Source: Arthrobacter sp. SLBN-83
Lineage (GTDB): Bacteria > Actinomycetota > Actinomycetes > Actinomycetales > Micrococcaceae
NCBI RefSeq assembly: GCF_006715285.1
Contig: NZ_VFMX01000001.1
Span: 2,728,001-2,792,000 of the forward strand
Direction: 5' to 3'
Length of the DNA stretch: 64,000 bases
The number at the start of each line of letters is the position of its first letter. Position 1 is the stretch's first letter. Under the pieces are notes generated by a model. That model did no database searches. It had not been told where the DNA came from and saw only the letters and a list, made by a program, of their open reading frames with translations. A program made the position numbers and the translations under genes. This document shows, piece after piece, positions 52,988-63,260 of the stretch.

Positions 52988-53860
52988 CTAGCTGGGCTGG
53001 CGGGTTACCAGGGTGGCGTGCGCACCCAGCCGCTTGGCCATGATGTCGATGGCCGGCTGGTTCTGGTCCACGCACACGAACTTCCGGCCCAGCTTTGCGG
53101 CCACTGCACCCAGGGTGCCGGAGCCGGCGAAGAAGTCCAGGCACCAGTCCCCGGGACGGGACGAGGCAGCGACAACGCGCCGGACCAGGCCCTCCGGCTT
53201 CTGCGTGGGGTAGCCGGTCTTTTCCTTGCCCGTGGGCGAGACGATGGTGTGCCACCAGACGTCCGTGGGCAGCTTGCCCAGTTCCCGCTTCGCAGGGGTC
53301 ACCAGGCCCGGCGCCATGTACGGCTCGCGGTCCACCTCGGCGCTGTCGAAGTGGTACTTGGCCGGGTTCTTGACGTACACCAGGATGTTGTCGTGCTTGG
53401 TGGGCCACCGGTTTTTCGCGCGGGCGCCGTAGTCGTAGGCCCAGATGATCTCGTTCAGGAAGCATTCCCGGCCAAAGATGGCGTCCAGCATGACCTTGGC
53501 GTAGTGCACTTCGCGGTAGTCCAGGTGCAGGTACAGGGTGCCGTCGTCGGCAAGGAGCCGCCAGGCTTCCACAAGCCGTGGCTCGAGGAAGGACCAGTAG
53601 TCGCTGAACGCGTCATCGTAGCGGTGCAGTGCGCCCTTGATGGTGTCGTAGGAGCGGCCCTTGAAACCCACCCGGTCCCCGCTGCCTTCAGCGTTGACCA
53701 CCATGCGGGTTTCCTGGCGCTGCTGCGGCCGGCCGGTGTTGAAGGGCGGGTCCACGTAAATCAGTGTGAAGGCGCCGTCCGGCAGCGTGGGGAGGTACTC
53801 CGCGTTGTCCGCGTGCACCACCAGGCTGCCGCCGTCCGGCGCCCAAACAGTGTCAGTCAT
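52988..53860 (-). CDS. Orphan site-specific DNA methyltransferase (beta-class amino-methyltransferase)
   Basis: A 290-residue DNA methylase. The catalytic motif IV (IYVDPPFNTG) comes near the N terminus, and the SAM-binding motif I (DFFAGSGTLGAVAAKLGRK) near the C terminus, the permuted beta-class order. TGYPTQKPEGLVRRVVAASS is the conserved motif X-like region. It should methylate adenine N6 or cytosine N4. No restriction endonuclease gene lies nearby. It begins 9 bp after the stop of the DEAD-box helicase gene, so the two are probably one operon. Target sequence unknown. Confidence 0.88.
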   Translation of the reverse strand: MTDTVWAPDGGSLVVHADNAEYLPTLPDGAFTLIYVDPPFNTGRPQQRQETRMVVNAEGSGDRVGFKGRSYDTIKGALHRYDDAFSDYWSFLEPRLVEAWRLLADDGTLYLHLDYREVHYAKVMLDAIFGRECFLNEIIWAYDYGARAKNRWPTKHDNILVYVKNPAKYHFDSAEVDREPYMAPGLVTPAKRELGKLPTDVWWHTIVSPTGKEKTGYPTQKPEGLVRRVVAASSRPGDWCLDFFAGSGTLGAVAAKLGRKFVCVDQNQPAIDIMAKRLGAHATLVTRQPS

Positions 53861-53869
53861 CTCCGGCAG

Positions 53870-55549
53870 TTAGCCCTCGGAGTTGCCAGGCTGCGTGCCC
53901 TTGTCGGCGCCCGCCACCACTTCGCCGTTGCGGCGGCGGGTGCGGGTGCGGGTGCGGCGGGCGCGCGACGGCTGGCCGCCGTCGGCTGCCGGGGCGGCAG
54001 CCTCACCGGCAGGTGCGGCTTCCGTATTGGACGTACGACGGCGGCGCTCGCCTGAGTGGCCGGCTGAATCACTGCTGCGGCCTCCTTCGCGGTTGCCGCC
54101 CTTGCTGCGTCCCCGTCCCTCCCGGTCCCTGGACCGGGACGAGTCCCGGCCGCCGCGGGCGTTCTTCTTGCCGGTCTCGCCAAGGTCCTCGAGGACCTCT
54201 GCGTCAACGCCGGCCAGGGTGCGCTTGTCCCGCGGCAGGCGGCCCTTGGTGCCCTCGGGGATGTCCAGGTCGGTGTACAGGTGCGGGGAGGATGAGTAGG
54301 TTTCGACGGGCTCGGGCACGTTGAGGCCCAGTGCCTTGTTGATCAGTGCCCAGCGTGGGACATCGTCCCAGTCCACGAACGTGACTGCGGTGCCCTTGTT
54401 CCCGGCGCGGCCGGTGCGGCCCACCCGGTGCAGGTAGATCTTCTCGTCTTCCACGCACTGGTAGTTGATCACGTGGGTGACGTCCTCGACGTCGATGCCG
54501 CGGGCCGCCACGTCCGTGGCCACCAGGACGTCCACCTTGTTGTTGCGGAAGGCACGCAGCGCCTGTTCACGGGCGCCCTGGCCCAGGTCGCCGTGGAGGG
54601 CGGCGGCGGCGAAACCGCGGTCCACCAGTTCCTCGGCCACCTTGGCGGCGGTGCGCTTGGTCTTGGTGAAGATGATGGTCCGCCCGCGGCCGCGCGCCTG
54701 CAGGATGCGTGCCACCACCTCGGTCTTGTCCATGCTGTGCGCACGGTAGATCAGCTGGCGGATGTCCCGCTTGGTCAGGCCCTCGTCCTCCGGATCCGCG
54801 GCGCGGATGTGGGTGGGCTGGGTCATGTACCGGCGGGCCATGGCGATGACGGGGCCGGGCATCGTGGCGGAGAACAGGAGTGTCTGGCGGACGGCGGGGG
54901 TGGCAGCGATCAGCGTCTCCACGTCCGGCAGGAAGCCGAGGTCCAGCATCTCGTCGGCTTCGTCCAGAACCACGATTTTGACGTTCTTAAGGCTCAGGTG
55001 CTTCTGCTTGTAGAGGTCGATCAACCGGCCGGGGGTCCCGACCACTACCTCCACACCCTTCTTCAGGGACTCGATCTGGGGCTCGTACGCGCGGCCGCCG
55101 TAGATGGTGGCGATCCTGGCGTTGCGCTTGCGCGACGCGGTCTGGAGGTCGCTGGCCACCTGGACCGCCAGTTCACGGGTGGGAACGATGACCAGGGCCT
55201 GCGGTGCTCCAGGTACGGCCAGCTTGGCGTAGCCGGGGTCGTCCTGGCCGATGACGCGCTGCAGCGCCGGAATGCCGAAGCCCAGGGTCTTGCCGGTGCC
55301 GGTTTTGGCCTGGCCGATGATGTCGTGGCCGCCCAGGGCCACCGGCAGGGTCATGGCCTGGATGGGGAAGGGGTGGGTGATCCCGGCGTCGGCCAGGGAC
55401 TCCACAATGTCGTCGCGGACGTTGTAGTCGGCAAAAGACTTTTCGGCGATCTCGTGCGGCGTCTCGTCCGAGATGATGGTCTCTTCCGGTTCGATGGTCT
55501 CCGTACCGGACACGTCGCTCAGAAGCTGGTGGGTATGCAATTCACTCAC
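53870..55549 (-). CDS. DEAD-box ATP-dependent RNA helicase
   Basis: A 559-residue helicase. All core motifs are present: Q-motif region (THPFPIQAMTLP), motif I GQAKTGTGKTLGFGIP, Ia VPTRELAVQVA, II VLDEADEMLDLGF, III LFSATMPG, V DVLVATDVAARGIDVEDV and VI HRVGRTGRAG. The C-terminal 130 residues are Arg/Gly/Asp-rich and RNA-binding-like. It probably assists ribosome assembly or RNA turnover in the cold. The start is GTG 55549. The leader upstream is long (up to about 225 nt). Confidence 0.94.
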   Translation of the reverse strand: MSELHTHQLLSDVSGTETIEPEETIISDETPHEIAEKSFADYNVRDDIVESLADAGITHPFPIQAMTLPVALGGHDIIGQAKTGTGKTLGFGIPALQRVIGQDDPGYAKLAVPGAPQALVIVPTRELAVQVASDLQTASRKRNARIATIYGGRAYEPQIESLKKGVEVVVGTPGRLIDLYKQKHLSLKNVKIVVLDEADEMLDLGFLPDVETLIAATPAVRQTLLFSATMPGPVIAMARRYMTQPTHIRAADPEDEGLTKRDIRQLIYRAHSMDKTEVVARILQARGRGRTIIFTKTKRTAAKVAEELVDRGFAAAALHGDLGQGAREQALRAFRNNKVDVLVATDVAARGIDVEDVTHVINYQCVEDEKIYLHRVGRTGRAGNKGTAVTFVDWDDVPRWALINKALGLNVPEPVETYSSSPHLYTDLDIPEGTKGRLPRDKRTLAGVDAEVLEDLGETGKKNARGGRDSSRSRDREGRGRSKGGNREGGRSSDSAGHSGERRRRTSNTEAAPAGEAAAPAADGGQPSRARRTRTRTRRRNGEVVAGADKGTQPGNSEG

Positions 55550-55840
55550 AGGGGAGTTTCCTTATTCATTTAGGCATTGGCGCTGCCTGCTCAACGGGCC
55601 GGCCAGGGCTGGCCGCTCCGGAGCACGCTCAAGCGCGCAAGCAATTCCAGTGGAAGCCGATCGCGGGCTATCTAATGCTGGCACTGGGGACCAGCGGGCA
55701 ATTCTCAAGATCGCGTAGGGGCGGGCTTGTTGGTTTCAAATGGAGGAAATCAACGACCGGGCATCCAGTTCTACCCCTCCAGTCTAGCCGCATGGGTGCC
55801 CAAACACGGTTTCGGCCCGCTTGCGGCGTCCGCTGCTTAC
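55550..55840 (-). promoter_or_regulatory. Leader and promoter region of the DEAD-box helicase gene
   Basis: 291 bp without a gene. On the reverse strand TAGACT at 55781-55786 is a plausible -10; transcription from about 55774 would give a 225-nt leader. No convincing -35 or Shine-Dalgarno site was seen. Long leaders are common for cold-induced helicases, but I cannot show regulation from sequence. Confidence 0.4.
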
Positions 55841-57331
55841 TCAGCGGACCAGTTCGAAGTGGATCTCCCTGGTGGTGATGTCCGAGGACACCAGCCGGAC
55901 CCGGACCTTGGTGCCGGACTCCAGTTCGCCGGCGCAGTGTGCGGTCACTGCGGGTTCTGCGATCTGGATAATCCCGGAGCTGCCGTTACCGTTCTTCCCA
56001 TTGCTGTTGCCATTTTTCCCGTTGCTGCCGTTGCCGTTCTGCGGCTTGGACCCGGAGATCACGATCGCGTCGAACTCCTGCCCGATGTGGTTCAGCAACA
56101 GCGCCGCCTCCACGGTGTCCAGGGCCAGGCGTTCCATCCTGGACGCCAGCTGGTCCGATCCCGCCATGATGCCCGGCAGCAGCGGCAGCGCTTCGCGTGC
56201 CCAGCCGGGAACATCGCCGCCGTTGCTCAGGGCCTCGCAGATGACCAAAACGAAGCGGTCCACCAAGCGCCGCAGCGGCGCGGTGGTGTGGGCATAGGCC
56301 GCGCCGATGGCGGACTGGATGCCATCCTCGGGGACGGTTCCGTCGAACGCGGTGTAGGACGCTCCCCGGAACAGCATGCCTGCCGAATGCATGATGGCCA
56401 ACTGCCTCGGGTCGGTGGGATCCAGCGACCGCAGGTATTCGCCGTAGCTGACTTCGCCGTCCCACGGCCTGCCGAGCACCTCGGTCTGCAGCCGGAAATG
56501 CCTCAGGGACCGTTCGTCCGGCGCGGGCATGGTGCGCAGGATGCCCACTTTGCCCTCGAGCATGAGCTCAGCCGCCGCCATCCCGGTCATCAGCGAAATT
56601 TGAGCGTTCCAGTCCTCCACCGGAAGCTGTGGAACCGCGTCAATCCGGTAGCCGCCGTCGGGCAGTTGGACGATCTCCTGTTCGGGCATGTTGAGGCTGG
56701 CGCCTTCACGGGCCCGCTCCAATGCCACCCGCTTCAGGCCCACCTCACGGAGCAGGTGGAGTACGGGGGAGGCCGTCCCGGCGTCGAGGTCTGCCTGGGC
56801 GCCCTTGTAGCTGAGCTTGTCACGGCTGCGGACCCGGGCCCGACGGACGCCTACTGTCAGGACGGTTGCTTCGCCGTCGAGCGTGAAGTCCCAGACGAAG
56901 GCAGAGCACTCCTGGCCGGGCAGGAGGCTTCCGGCCCCTTCGCTGATGACCTCCGGGTGCAGCGGGATCCGGCCGTCCGGGGCGTAAAACGTCTGTCCGC
57001 GCCGCCGCGTCTCGGCGTCCAGGGGACCTCCCGGCGTAACGAAGGCCGGAACATCGGCGATCGCATACATCACGCGGTAGCCGTCCCCGTCCGCCTCGAT
57101 GAACACTGCCTGGTCCAGGTCCGTGGAGGACGCCGGATCGATGGTGACGAACTCGACGGCGGTCAGGTCGTAGGACGGAAGCTGCAGCGCGGCCACGGCA
57201 GCCAGGGCGTCGTCCACGGCTTCGGCGGGATAGGGACCCGGAAGTTCAAGTTCCGTCCGCAGCAGGCCCAGCGCCTCTTCCAAGGCGTTCTTATGGTCGT
57301 GGACGTTGGGGGCCAGCCGATGATGTGACAC
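55841..57331 (-). CDS. RNB-domain ribonuclease (RNase II/R-like)
   Basis: A 496-residue protein with a short N-terminal region and one RNB catalytic domain. The acidic active-site strand reads [17 protein letters not shown]: three of the four Asp of E. coli RNase II are kept and the fourth position is Gln. Other RNB motifs are [20 protein letters not shown] and [18 protein letters not shown]. An Asn/Gly repeat tract lies near residues 425-447, before the last beta strands. No cold-shock domains precede it. The start GTG 57331 is 7 nt after TACGCT. It sits on the same strand as, and upstream of, the helicase. Confidence 0.9.
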   Translation of the reverse strand: MSHHRLAPNVHDHKNALEEALGLLRTELELPGPYPAEAVDDALAAVAALQLPSYDLTAVEFVTIDPASSTDLDQAVFIEADGDGYRVMYAIADVPAFVTPGGPLDAETRRRGQTFYAPDGRIPLHPEVISEGAGSLLPGQECSAFVWDFTLDGEATVLTVGVRRARVRSRDKLSYKGAQADLDAGTASPVLHLLREVGLKRVALERAREGASLNMPEQEIVQLPDGGYRIDAVPQLPVEDWNAQISLMTGMAAAELMLEGKVGILRTMPAPDERSLRHFRLQTEVLGRPWDGEVSYGEYLRSLDPTDPRQLAIMHSAGMLFRGASYTAFDGTVPEDGIQSAIGAAYAHTTAPLRRLVDRFVLVICEALSNGGDVPGWAREALPLLPGIMAGSDQLASRMERLALDTVEAALLLNHIGQEFDAIVISGSKPQNGNGSNGKNGNSNGKNGNGSSGIIQIAEPAVTAHCAGELESGTKVRVRLVSSDITTREIHFELVR

Positions 57332-57370
57332 AAAATTCAGCGTAGCCCCAAGTTCCGCGATTAAGCAGGC

Positions 57371-58120
57371 TCAGGAGCCGGCGGCGTCCAGCGCGTCGAG
57401 GAGGGAGGCAGCAGCGGCGGCGGGATCAGGAGCTTCCGTGATGGCGCGGACCACCACGATCCTGCGCGCGCCCGCCTCCACCACTTGGTGGACGTTGCCG
57501 TGGTCGATGCCGCCAATGGCAAACCAGGGCACGGGATCCGCAGCCCGCCGGGACGCCTCCGCTGCGTACTTCACCAGGTCGGGACCGACGGCGGCCCTGC
57601 CGGGTTTGGTGGGCGTGGCCCAGACAGGACCTACGCAGAAGTAGTCCAGGCCGGAGGGGCCGGCGGTTGCGGCCAGGGCGGCATCCACCTGTTCGGCCGT
57701 GTGGCTGGAAAGTCCGATGGCGGCGTTCCCGTTGACCAGCGTGCGTGCTGCCCCCAGCGGCAGGTCCTTCTGGCCGATGTGGAAAACAGGGGCCCCGGAA
57801 AGCACGGCGATGTCGGCGCGGTCATTGACCGCCCACAGCTTGCCGTGCCGTACCGCCACTTCCTTCAGCACCGCCAAAAGGTCCAGTTCCTCGGCGGCCT
57901 CGATGTTCTTGTCCCGCAACTGGATGATGTCCACGCCGCCGGCAAAGGCCGCGTCCACAAACTCCGCAAAGTCGCCGCGGTCCCGCCGCGCATCGGTGCA
58001 GAGATACAGGCGGGCAGCCTTGAGGGCCTCGCTGTCCCGGGCGTTGACAACCTCGGCATTGGCAACTCCGCCGGCCGGAGCGTGGGAACCTGAGGGAAAG
58101 GATGGGGTGGTCGCATTCAT
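57371..58120 (-). CDS. thiE: Thiamine phosphate synthase
   Basis: TIM-barrel enzyme of 249 residues that couples HMP-PP and thiazole phosphate. Motifs: [63 protein letters not shown] and [15 protein letters not shown]. About 35 residues precede the barrel. The start ATG 58120 lies 7 nt after TAGGCT (58128-58133, reverse strand), predicted leaderless and without riboswitch, unlike the divergent thiO operon. Confidence 0.95.
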   Translation of the reverse strand: MNATTPSFPSGSHAPAGGVANAEVVNARDSEALKAARLYLCTDARRDRGDFAEFVDAAFAGGVDIIQLRDKNIEAAEELDLLAVLKEVAVRHGKLWAVNDRADIAVLSGAPVFHIGQKDLPLGAARTLVNGNAAIGLSSHTAEQVDAALAATAGPSGLDYFCVGPVWATPTKPGRAAVGPDLVKYAAEASRRAADPVPWFAIGGIDHGNVHQVVEAGARRIVVVRAITEAPDPAAAAASLLDALDAAGS

Positions 58121-58149
58121 GCCTGCAAGCCTAATTCCTCTAAACTGGG
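58121..58149. promoter_or_regulatory. Overlapping divergent promoters of thiE and thiOSG
   Basis: TAGGCT (58128-58133, reverse strand, for thiE) and TAAACT (58141-58146, forward strand, for the riboswitch transcript) are only 7 bp apart. Each promoter's -35 region must lie beyond the other's -10, so the polymerase footprints overlap. Confidence 0.65.
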
Positions 58150-58257
58150 GAGGTACTGCGGGAGCCCGCGGCAGCTGTCACAAAGCGCCGGGCTGAGAGG
58201 GCGTCAGAGCCGACCGCTTGACCTGATCCGGTTAATGCCGGCGTAGGGAAGGAACCA
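58150..58257 (+). ncRNA. TPP riboswitch (THI element)
   Basis: The conserved GGCTGAGAGGG core (58191-58201) and the 3' block with ACCTGATCCGG (58221-58231) and TAATGCCGGCGTAGGGAA (58233-58250) are diagnostic of the thiamin pyrophosphate aptamer. The 3' strand carries AAGGAA, which doubles as the ribosome site 4-5 nt before the thiO ATG. Ligand binding should therefore hide the ribosome site, giving translational control (inference). Transcription likely starts near 58153, after TAAACT. Confidence 0.95.
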
Positions 58258-58258
58258 G

Positions 58259-59580
58259 ATGCGTACCCCCGGCACTACCCATCCCGCTTCCGTTGATGCG
58301 TCCATCCATTCCACCCTTCCGTCAACAATACGTGCCGACGTCGCCGTCATTGGCGGGGGAGTGGTGGGGCACGGCATCGCCTGGGAAGTGCAGCGTTCCG
58401 GACGCTCCGTCGTCCTCATAGACGACGCCCCCGGTTCGGGCGCCAGCTGGGCCGCCGCCGGAATGTTGGCCCCCGTGAGCGAACTGCACTACCAGGAGGA
58501 AGACCTCCTGGAACTCATGCTGGAAGCATCGTCGCGATGGCCGGCGTTCGCTGCCGGTGTCGCCGATGCATCGGGCGCAGATTCCGGATACCTTACGACG
58601 CCGACTCTCGCCGTAGGTGCCGACGCCGCAGACCGCCGTGCGCTGATGGACCTGCGCACGGTCCAGCTGGCCAACGGCCTGGCAGTGGAGCCCCTGACTG
58701 TGCGGGAGGCGCGCAAACGCGAACCCCTCCTCAGCCCAGCCATCGCCTGCGCCCTGGACACCCCCGCGGACCACCAGGTGGATCCCCGCCGGCTAGTGGC
58801 GGCCCTGCGGCTGGCCCTGGCCCGCGCCACAGAGGAGTTGCCGGGCCTGGCTGTGGCCGGGGCGGTGGACGGGTACGCAGTGCCGGACCGGGCAGCCGGG
58901 CTGTTGTGGGACGGCGGAACGGTGGCCGGCGTAAGGCTCGCCGGTGGCGGCACCGTCCTGGCAACGGAAACCGTGGTGGCCAACGGCCTGCAGTCAGGTG
59001 CGCTCGCAGACCTGCCCCCCGGCCTCGAACTGCCGCTGCGGCCCGTGCACGGGGACATCCTCCGGCTGGCAGTGCCCCGCCACCTCCAGCCCCTGGTGAC
59101 CGCGACGGTGCGGGGACTGGTCCACGGAGTTCCGGTGTACATCGTGCCGCGGCAGGACGGGACCGTGGTGATCGGAGCCACCCAGCGCGAGGACGCCCTG
59201 TCCGATGCCGTCAGTGCCGGCGGCGTCTATCAGTTGCTGCGCGATGCCCAGGCCCTGGTGCCCGCCGTCGCCGAACTCGAACTCCTGGAGTCCACCGCCC
59301 GGGCCCGCCCCGGAACCCCGGACAACGCGCCGCTGCTGGGACGGGTGCCGGTGGGCCCGGCCCCAGGGGGTGAAGGGTCGGGAGCGGAAGCGCGCCACGT
59401 CCCGGGGCTCATCATCGCCACGGGTTTCTTCCGCCACGGCGTCCTGCTTACCCCCGCCGCAGCAGCCATCTGCACGGAGCTGCTGGACGGAAGAACCGAC
59501 CCCCGTTGGGCGCCCTTCAGCCCGGAACGGTTCTCCAAGCCGGCAACGGCCACCCAACGCACCGACATCAAGGAGACAGC

Positions 59581-59584
<4 letters not shown>
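58259..59584 (+). CDS. thiO: Glycine oxidase (thiazole branch)
   Basis: A 441-residue FAD-dependent D-amino-acid-oxidase-type enzyme that converts glycine to iminoacetate for thiazole formation. The dinucleotide fold is VAVIGGGVVGHGIAWEVQRS, and the later motifs GSGASWAAAGMLAP, LRPVHGDILRLAVP and IVPRQDGTVVIGATQRE are typical of ThiO. The C terminus has the FAD-contacting GFFRHGVLLTPAAA. It is first in the riboswitch-controlled operon. Its stop overlaps the thiS start (GTGA, 59581-59584). Confidence 0.94.
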
Positions 59585-60637
<1,053 letters not shown>

Positions 60638-60645
60638 CGTTAAGC

Positions 60646-60683
60646 AGCTGTGGCCACCACCCGGGCGGGTGGTGGCCACAGCT
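60646..60683. terminator. Terminator after thiG
   Basis: A perfect 17-bp stem (60646-60662 with 60667-60683) has a 4-nt loop GGGC, followed by CGTTT. It lies between convergent thiG and the small membrane protein gene. Confidence 0.85.
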
Positions 60684-60696
60684 CGTTTAAGGACGC

Positions 60697-60999
60697 TTAG
60701 CGCCGCAGGATGGCGGTCAGCCGCTCCATGTCGTGGCGGGCGCGCGTGCGGCCCAAGTAAACCACCGCACCGACGGCGGCAGCAATCCCCAGGACCATGG
60801 GCAGGACCCAGGGAAGCCAGGTCAGGCCGGGCAGGTAGCCGAAGCCGGCTGCCATGAGGATGATCCATGCCAGGGCCGCGACTCCTACTGCGATTCCCGC
60901 CGGCAGCACCGCGCCGTACTTGGCATGGCGCTTGTCATTGGCCCAGACGATGAAGCCGCCGGCGGCGGTGGCCAGCACCACGATGGTCAGCGAAAGCAT
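60697..60999 (-). CDS. Small three-helix membrane protein of unknown function
   Basis: A 100-residue protein with three hydrophobic segments: TIVVLATAAGGFIVWANDK, GIAVGVAALAWIILMAAG and PWVLPMVLGIAAAVGAVVYL, ending in an Arg-rich tail. I do not recognise a family. It lies 21 bp after the DUF3107 gene on the same strand and may be cotranscribed. Confidence 0.65.
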   Translation of the reverse strand: MLSLTIVVLATAAGGFIVWANDKRHAKYGAVLPAGIAVGVAALAWIILMAAGFGYLPGLTWLPWVLPMVLGIAAAVGAVVYLGRTRARHDMERLTAILRR

Positions 61000-61020
61000 G
61001 GATCTCCTCCCAAGCGCGGG

Positions 61021-61245
61021 CTAGAACTGGCCGAAGCCCACGCGGCGGACCTCTTCTGCTCCGATTTCGACGTATGCCAGGGCATTCCCCGGAACGATAA
61101 TCAGGCGTCCCTTGTCATCCTTGAGGCGCAGCTCATTGCCTTCGCTGATGGCCTCGCCAACAACCTTGGCCACCGTCTCGGCATCCTGGGTCGATTCCAG
61201 TACGATTTCGCGGCCAACGTTCTGAACGCCGATCTTAATTTCCAA
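61021..61245 (-). CDS. DUF3107 family small protein
   Basis: A 74-residue actinobacterial protein (the group containing Rv3208A/TB9.4), starting with the strand EIKIGVQNVGREIVLES and ending YVEIGAEEVRRVGFGQF. Function unknown. The start is TTG 61245, with GGGAGG 5 nt upstream. TAGACT at the end of the upstream TetR gene (61303-61308, reverse strand) suggests its own promoter and a leader of about 50 nt with a small hairpin. It neighbours TetR and moeZ as in mycobacteria. Confidence 0.9.
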   Translation of the reverse strand: MEIKIGVQNVGREIVLESTQDAETVAKVVGEAISEGNELRLKDDKGRLIIVPGNALAYVEIGAEEVRRVGFGQF

Positions 61246-61306
61246 GGGGGCCTCCCAGCCTGTGAAGTGCTCGTACTTCTCTACGAGGTGTTGTCTTATT
61301 TGTAGT

Positions 61307-61972
61307 CTAGGACTCTTTGGGGAAGCGAGAGATTCCGCGCCAAGCTAAACGGTAGATGAGATCGCTGGCCACATCGAGGTCCAGGTTGCCATCGGTTTCC
61401 AGCCAGTACCGCGCGCTGACCTGCGCCATTCCGGCCAGCCCGCGGCCCAGCAGTTCCGCCTCGAGATGGGGGAGCTTGGTGTCCTCGGCGATCACCCTTG
61501 CAATGGCATCGGCGAAGGTCCGGTTGAAAGTCTCCAGCCGGGAGCTGACGTCGGGATCGTTGATCAGGTCGGATTCGAAGACCAGCCGGTGGGCCTGGTC
61601 GTCGCTGGCGATGAAGTGGAAGTACGCCCGCATGACGGCCTGGACGCGTTCGTCGTTGTCCGTGGTGGAGTTCAGGGCGCCGAGCATCAATTCGGTCAGG
61701 GATGCCAGGTGGCTTTCCAGCAGGGCAAGGTACAGGTCGCGCTTCGAAGGAAAGTGCTGGTACAGCACGGGTTTGCTCACGTGGGCTGTTTCTGCAATCT
61801 CGTCCATGGCAGCACCGTGGTAGCCGTTGGCAACGAACACCTCCTGGGCTGCGGCAAGGAGCTGGGCCCGGCGCTCGTCGCGGGGCAGCCGGGCGGACCG
61901 TTGGCCTGCGGGGCGCGAGGGAGTGTGCGGTTCGGCGGCGGGCGGGCGGTCAGCCCGTGCTTCAGGGACCAC
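61307..61972 (-). CDS. TetR-family transcriptional regulator (Rv3208-like)
   Basis: A 221-residue regulator with an N-terminal Pro/Arg-rich stretch of about 30 residues. The helix-turn-helix (GAAMDEIAETAHVSKPVLYQ, then HFPSKRDLYLALLESHL) and a helical C-terminal domain follow. It is placed next to DUF3107 and moeZ, as Rv3208 is. The start is GTG 61970-61972, with GAAGGA 5 nt upstream; longer in-frame readings run antisense into moeZ and are rejected. Ligand and target unknown. Confidence 0.88.
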   Translation of the reverse strand: MVPEARADRPPAAEPHTPSRPAGQRSARLPRDERRAQLLAAAQEVFVANGYHGAAMDEIAETAHVSKPVLYQHFPSKRDLYLALLESHLASLTELMLGALNSTTDNDERVQAVMRAYFHFIASDDQAHRLVFESDLINDPDVSSRLETFNRTFADAIARVIAEDTKLPHLEAELLGRGLAGMAQVSARYWLETDGNLDLDVASDLIYRLAWRGISRFPKES

Positions 61973-62056
61973 AGTTGTCCTTCTTTCGATTGCAGTTACC
62001 TTCACTTTACTGCGGGGTAATATGACCCGGCGGTATCCCGGGGCATACATTGAAGT

Positions 62057-63256
62057 ATGGCTTCGTCTTTGACCGCAAATGTTTCGGCCCTTTCCCTGGA
62101 TCCGCTGGTGGAACCGGCCGCGGACCTGACCCCTGACGAGGTGGAACGGTACTCCCGGCACCTGATCATTCCCGAGATCGGGGCACTGGGACAGCGGCGG
62201 CTCAAGAACGCCAAGGTGCTGGTCATCGGGGCCGGCGGCCTGGGTGCGCCGGCGCTGCTCTACCTCGCCGCGGCGGGCGTGGGGACGATTGGAATCATTG
62301 ACGACGACGTGGTGGACCTGAGCAACCTGCAGCGCCAGGTCATCCACGGCGTGCACGATGTGGGCCGGCCCAAGATCGAGTCGGCGCGCGATGCCATCGC
62401 CGAGCTGAATCCGCTGGTGGACGTCCGGCTGCACAACGTGCGCCTGGACTCGTCCAACGCCCTTGAGCTGTTCAGCGGATACGACCTCATCCTTGACGGT
62501 GCCGACAACTTTGCCACGCGCTACCTGGTCAACGATGCCGCCGCCATCCTGGGTAAGCCTTACGTGTGGGGTTCCATCTTCCGTTTCGATGGCCAGGTCA
62601 GCGTGTTCTGGGAGAAGCACGGCCCCACCTACCGCGACCTCTACCCGGAGGCGCCGCCCGCAGGTTCCGTTCCTTCCTGCGGTGAGGGCGGCGTGTTCGG
62701 CATGCTGTGTGCTGCCGTGGGGTCGCTGATGGTGACTGAGGCGGTGAAGCTGATTACCGGCGTCGGACGTTCCCTGCTGGGCCGTGTGGCACTGTTCGAC
62801 GCCCTGGGCGGCAGCTGGCGCGAGATCCGCGTGTCCAAGGACCCTGCGGCGGAACCCATCACCGAACTGACGGACTACGAGGCCTTCTGTGGCATTGCCC
62901 CAGCGTCCGAAGCGGACACGGAACACACCGTCACCGCCACCCAGCTGGCCACCATGCTCGCCTCCCGGAAAGCCGGGCTCAAGGACTTCGAGCTGGTGGA
63001 CGTCCGCGAAGCGGGGGAGTACGACATCGTGCGGATCGATGGCGCCAGGCTGATCCCGCAGGGACGCATCCTGGCCGGCGAGGCCTGGGATGAACTTCCG
63101 CAGGACCGGGACATCGTGTTCCACTGCAAGGCCGGGACCCGGTCCGCCAATGTACTGGCGGCGGCGCGGCAGGCCGGCTACCAGCGGGTGAGCCACCTCG
63201 ACGGCGGAATCCTGGCCTGGGTGCGGGACGTGGAACCCGAAAAGCCCGTCTACTGA
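62057..63256 (+). CDS. moeZ: Adenylyltransferase/sulfurtransferase MoeZ (MoeB-rhodanese fusion)
   Basis: A 399-residue protein. The ThiF/MoeB domain has LVIGAGGLGAPALLYLAAAG, DDVVDLSNLQRQVIHG, LDGADNFATRYLVNDA and SCGEGGVFGMLCAAVGSLM. The C-terminal rhodanese domain (about residues 295-395) has the active-site loop VFHCKAGTRSANV, with the catalytic Cys. It adenylates and sulfurates ubiquitin-like carriers (MoaD, CysO, possibly ThiS). The start ATG 62057 follows TACATT (62046-62051) by 5 nt. It is separated from hemA by a long palindrome. Confidence 0.94.
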   Translation: MASSLTANVSALSLDPLVEPAADLTPDEVERYSRHLIIPEIGALGQRRLKNAKVLVIGAGGLGAPALLYLAAAGVGTIGIIDDDVVDLSNLQRQVIHGVHDVGRPKIESARDAIAELNPLVDVRLHNVRLDSSNALELFSGYDLILDGADNFATRYLVNDAAAILGKPYVWGSIFRFDGQVSVFWEKHGPTYRDLYPEAPPAGSVPSCGEGGVFGMLCAAVGSLMVTEAVKLITGVGRSLLGRVALFDALGGSWREIRVSKDPAAEPITELTDYEAFCGIAPASEADTEHTVTATQLATMLASRKAGLKDFELVDVREAGEYDIVRIDGARLIPQGRILAGEAWDELPQDRDIVFHCKAGTRSANVLAAARQAGYQRVSHLDGGILAWVRDVEPEKPVY

Positions 63257-63260
63257 CCGG

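Noticed and set aside
55975-56043. Asn-Gly coding repeat read as a CRISPR or tandem array
   Set aside because: It is an in-frame low-complexity tract inside the ribonuclease gene, without spacers.
55727-57328. 533-codon open frame opposite the RNB ribonuclease gene
   Set aside because: A mirror of a well-supported gene; no known motif.
61973-63196. Upstream extension of the TetR gene antisense to moeZ
   Set aside because: The TetR fold starts after GTG 61972, where a good ribosome site is present.
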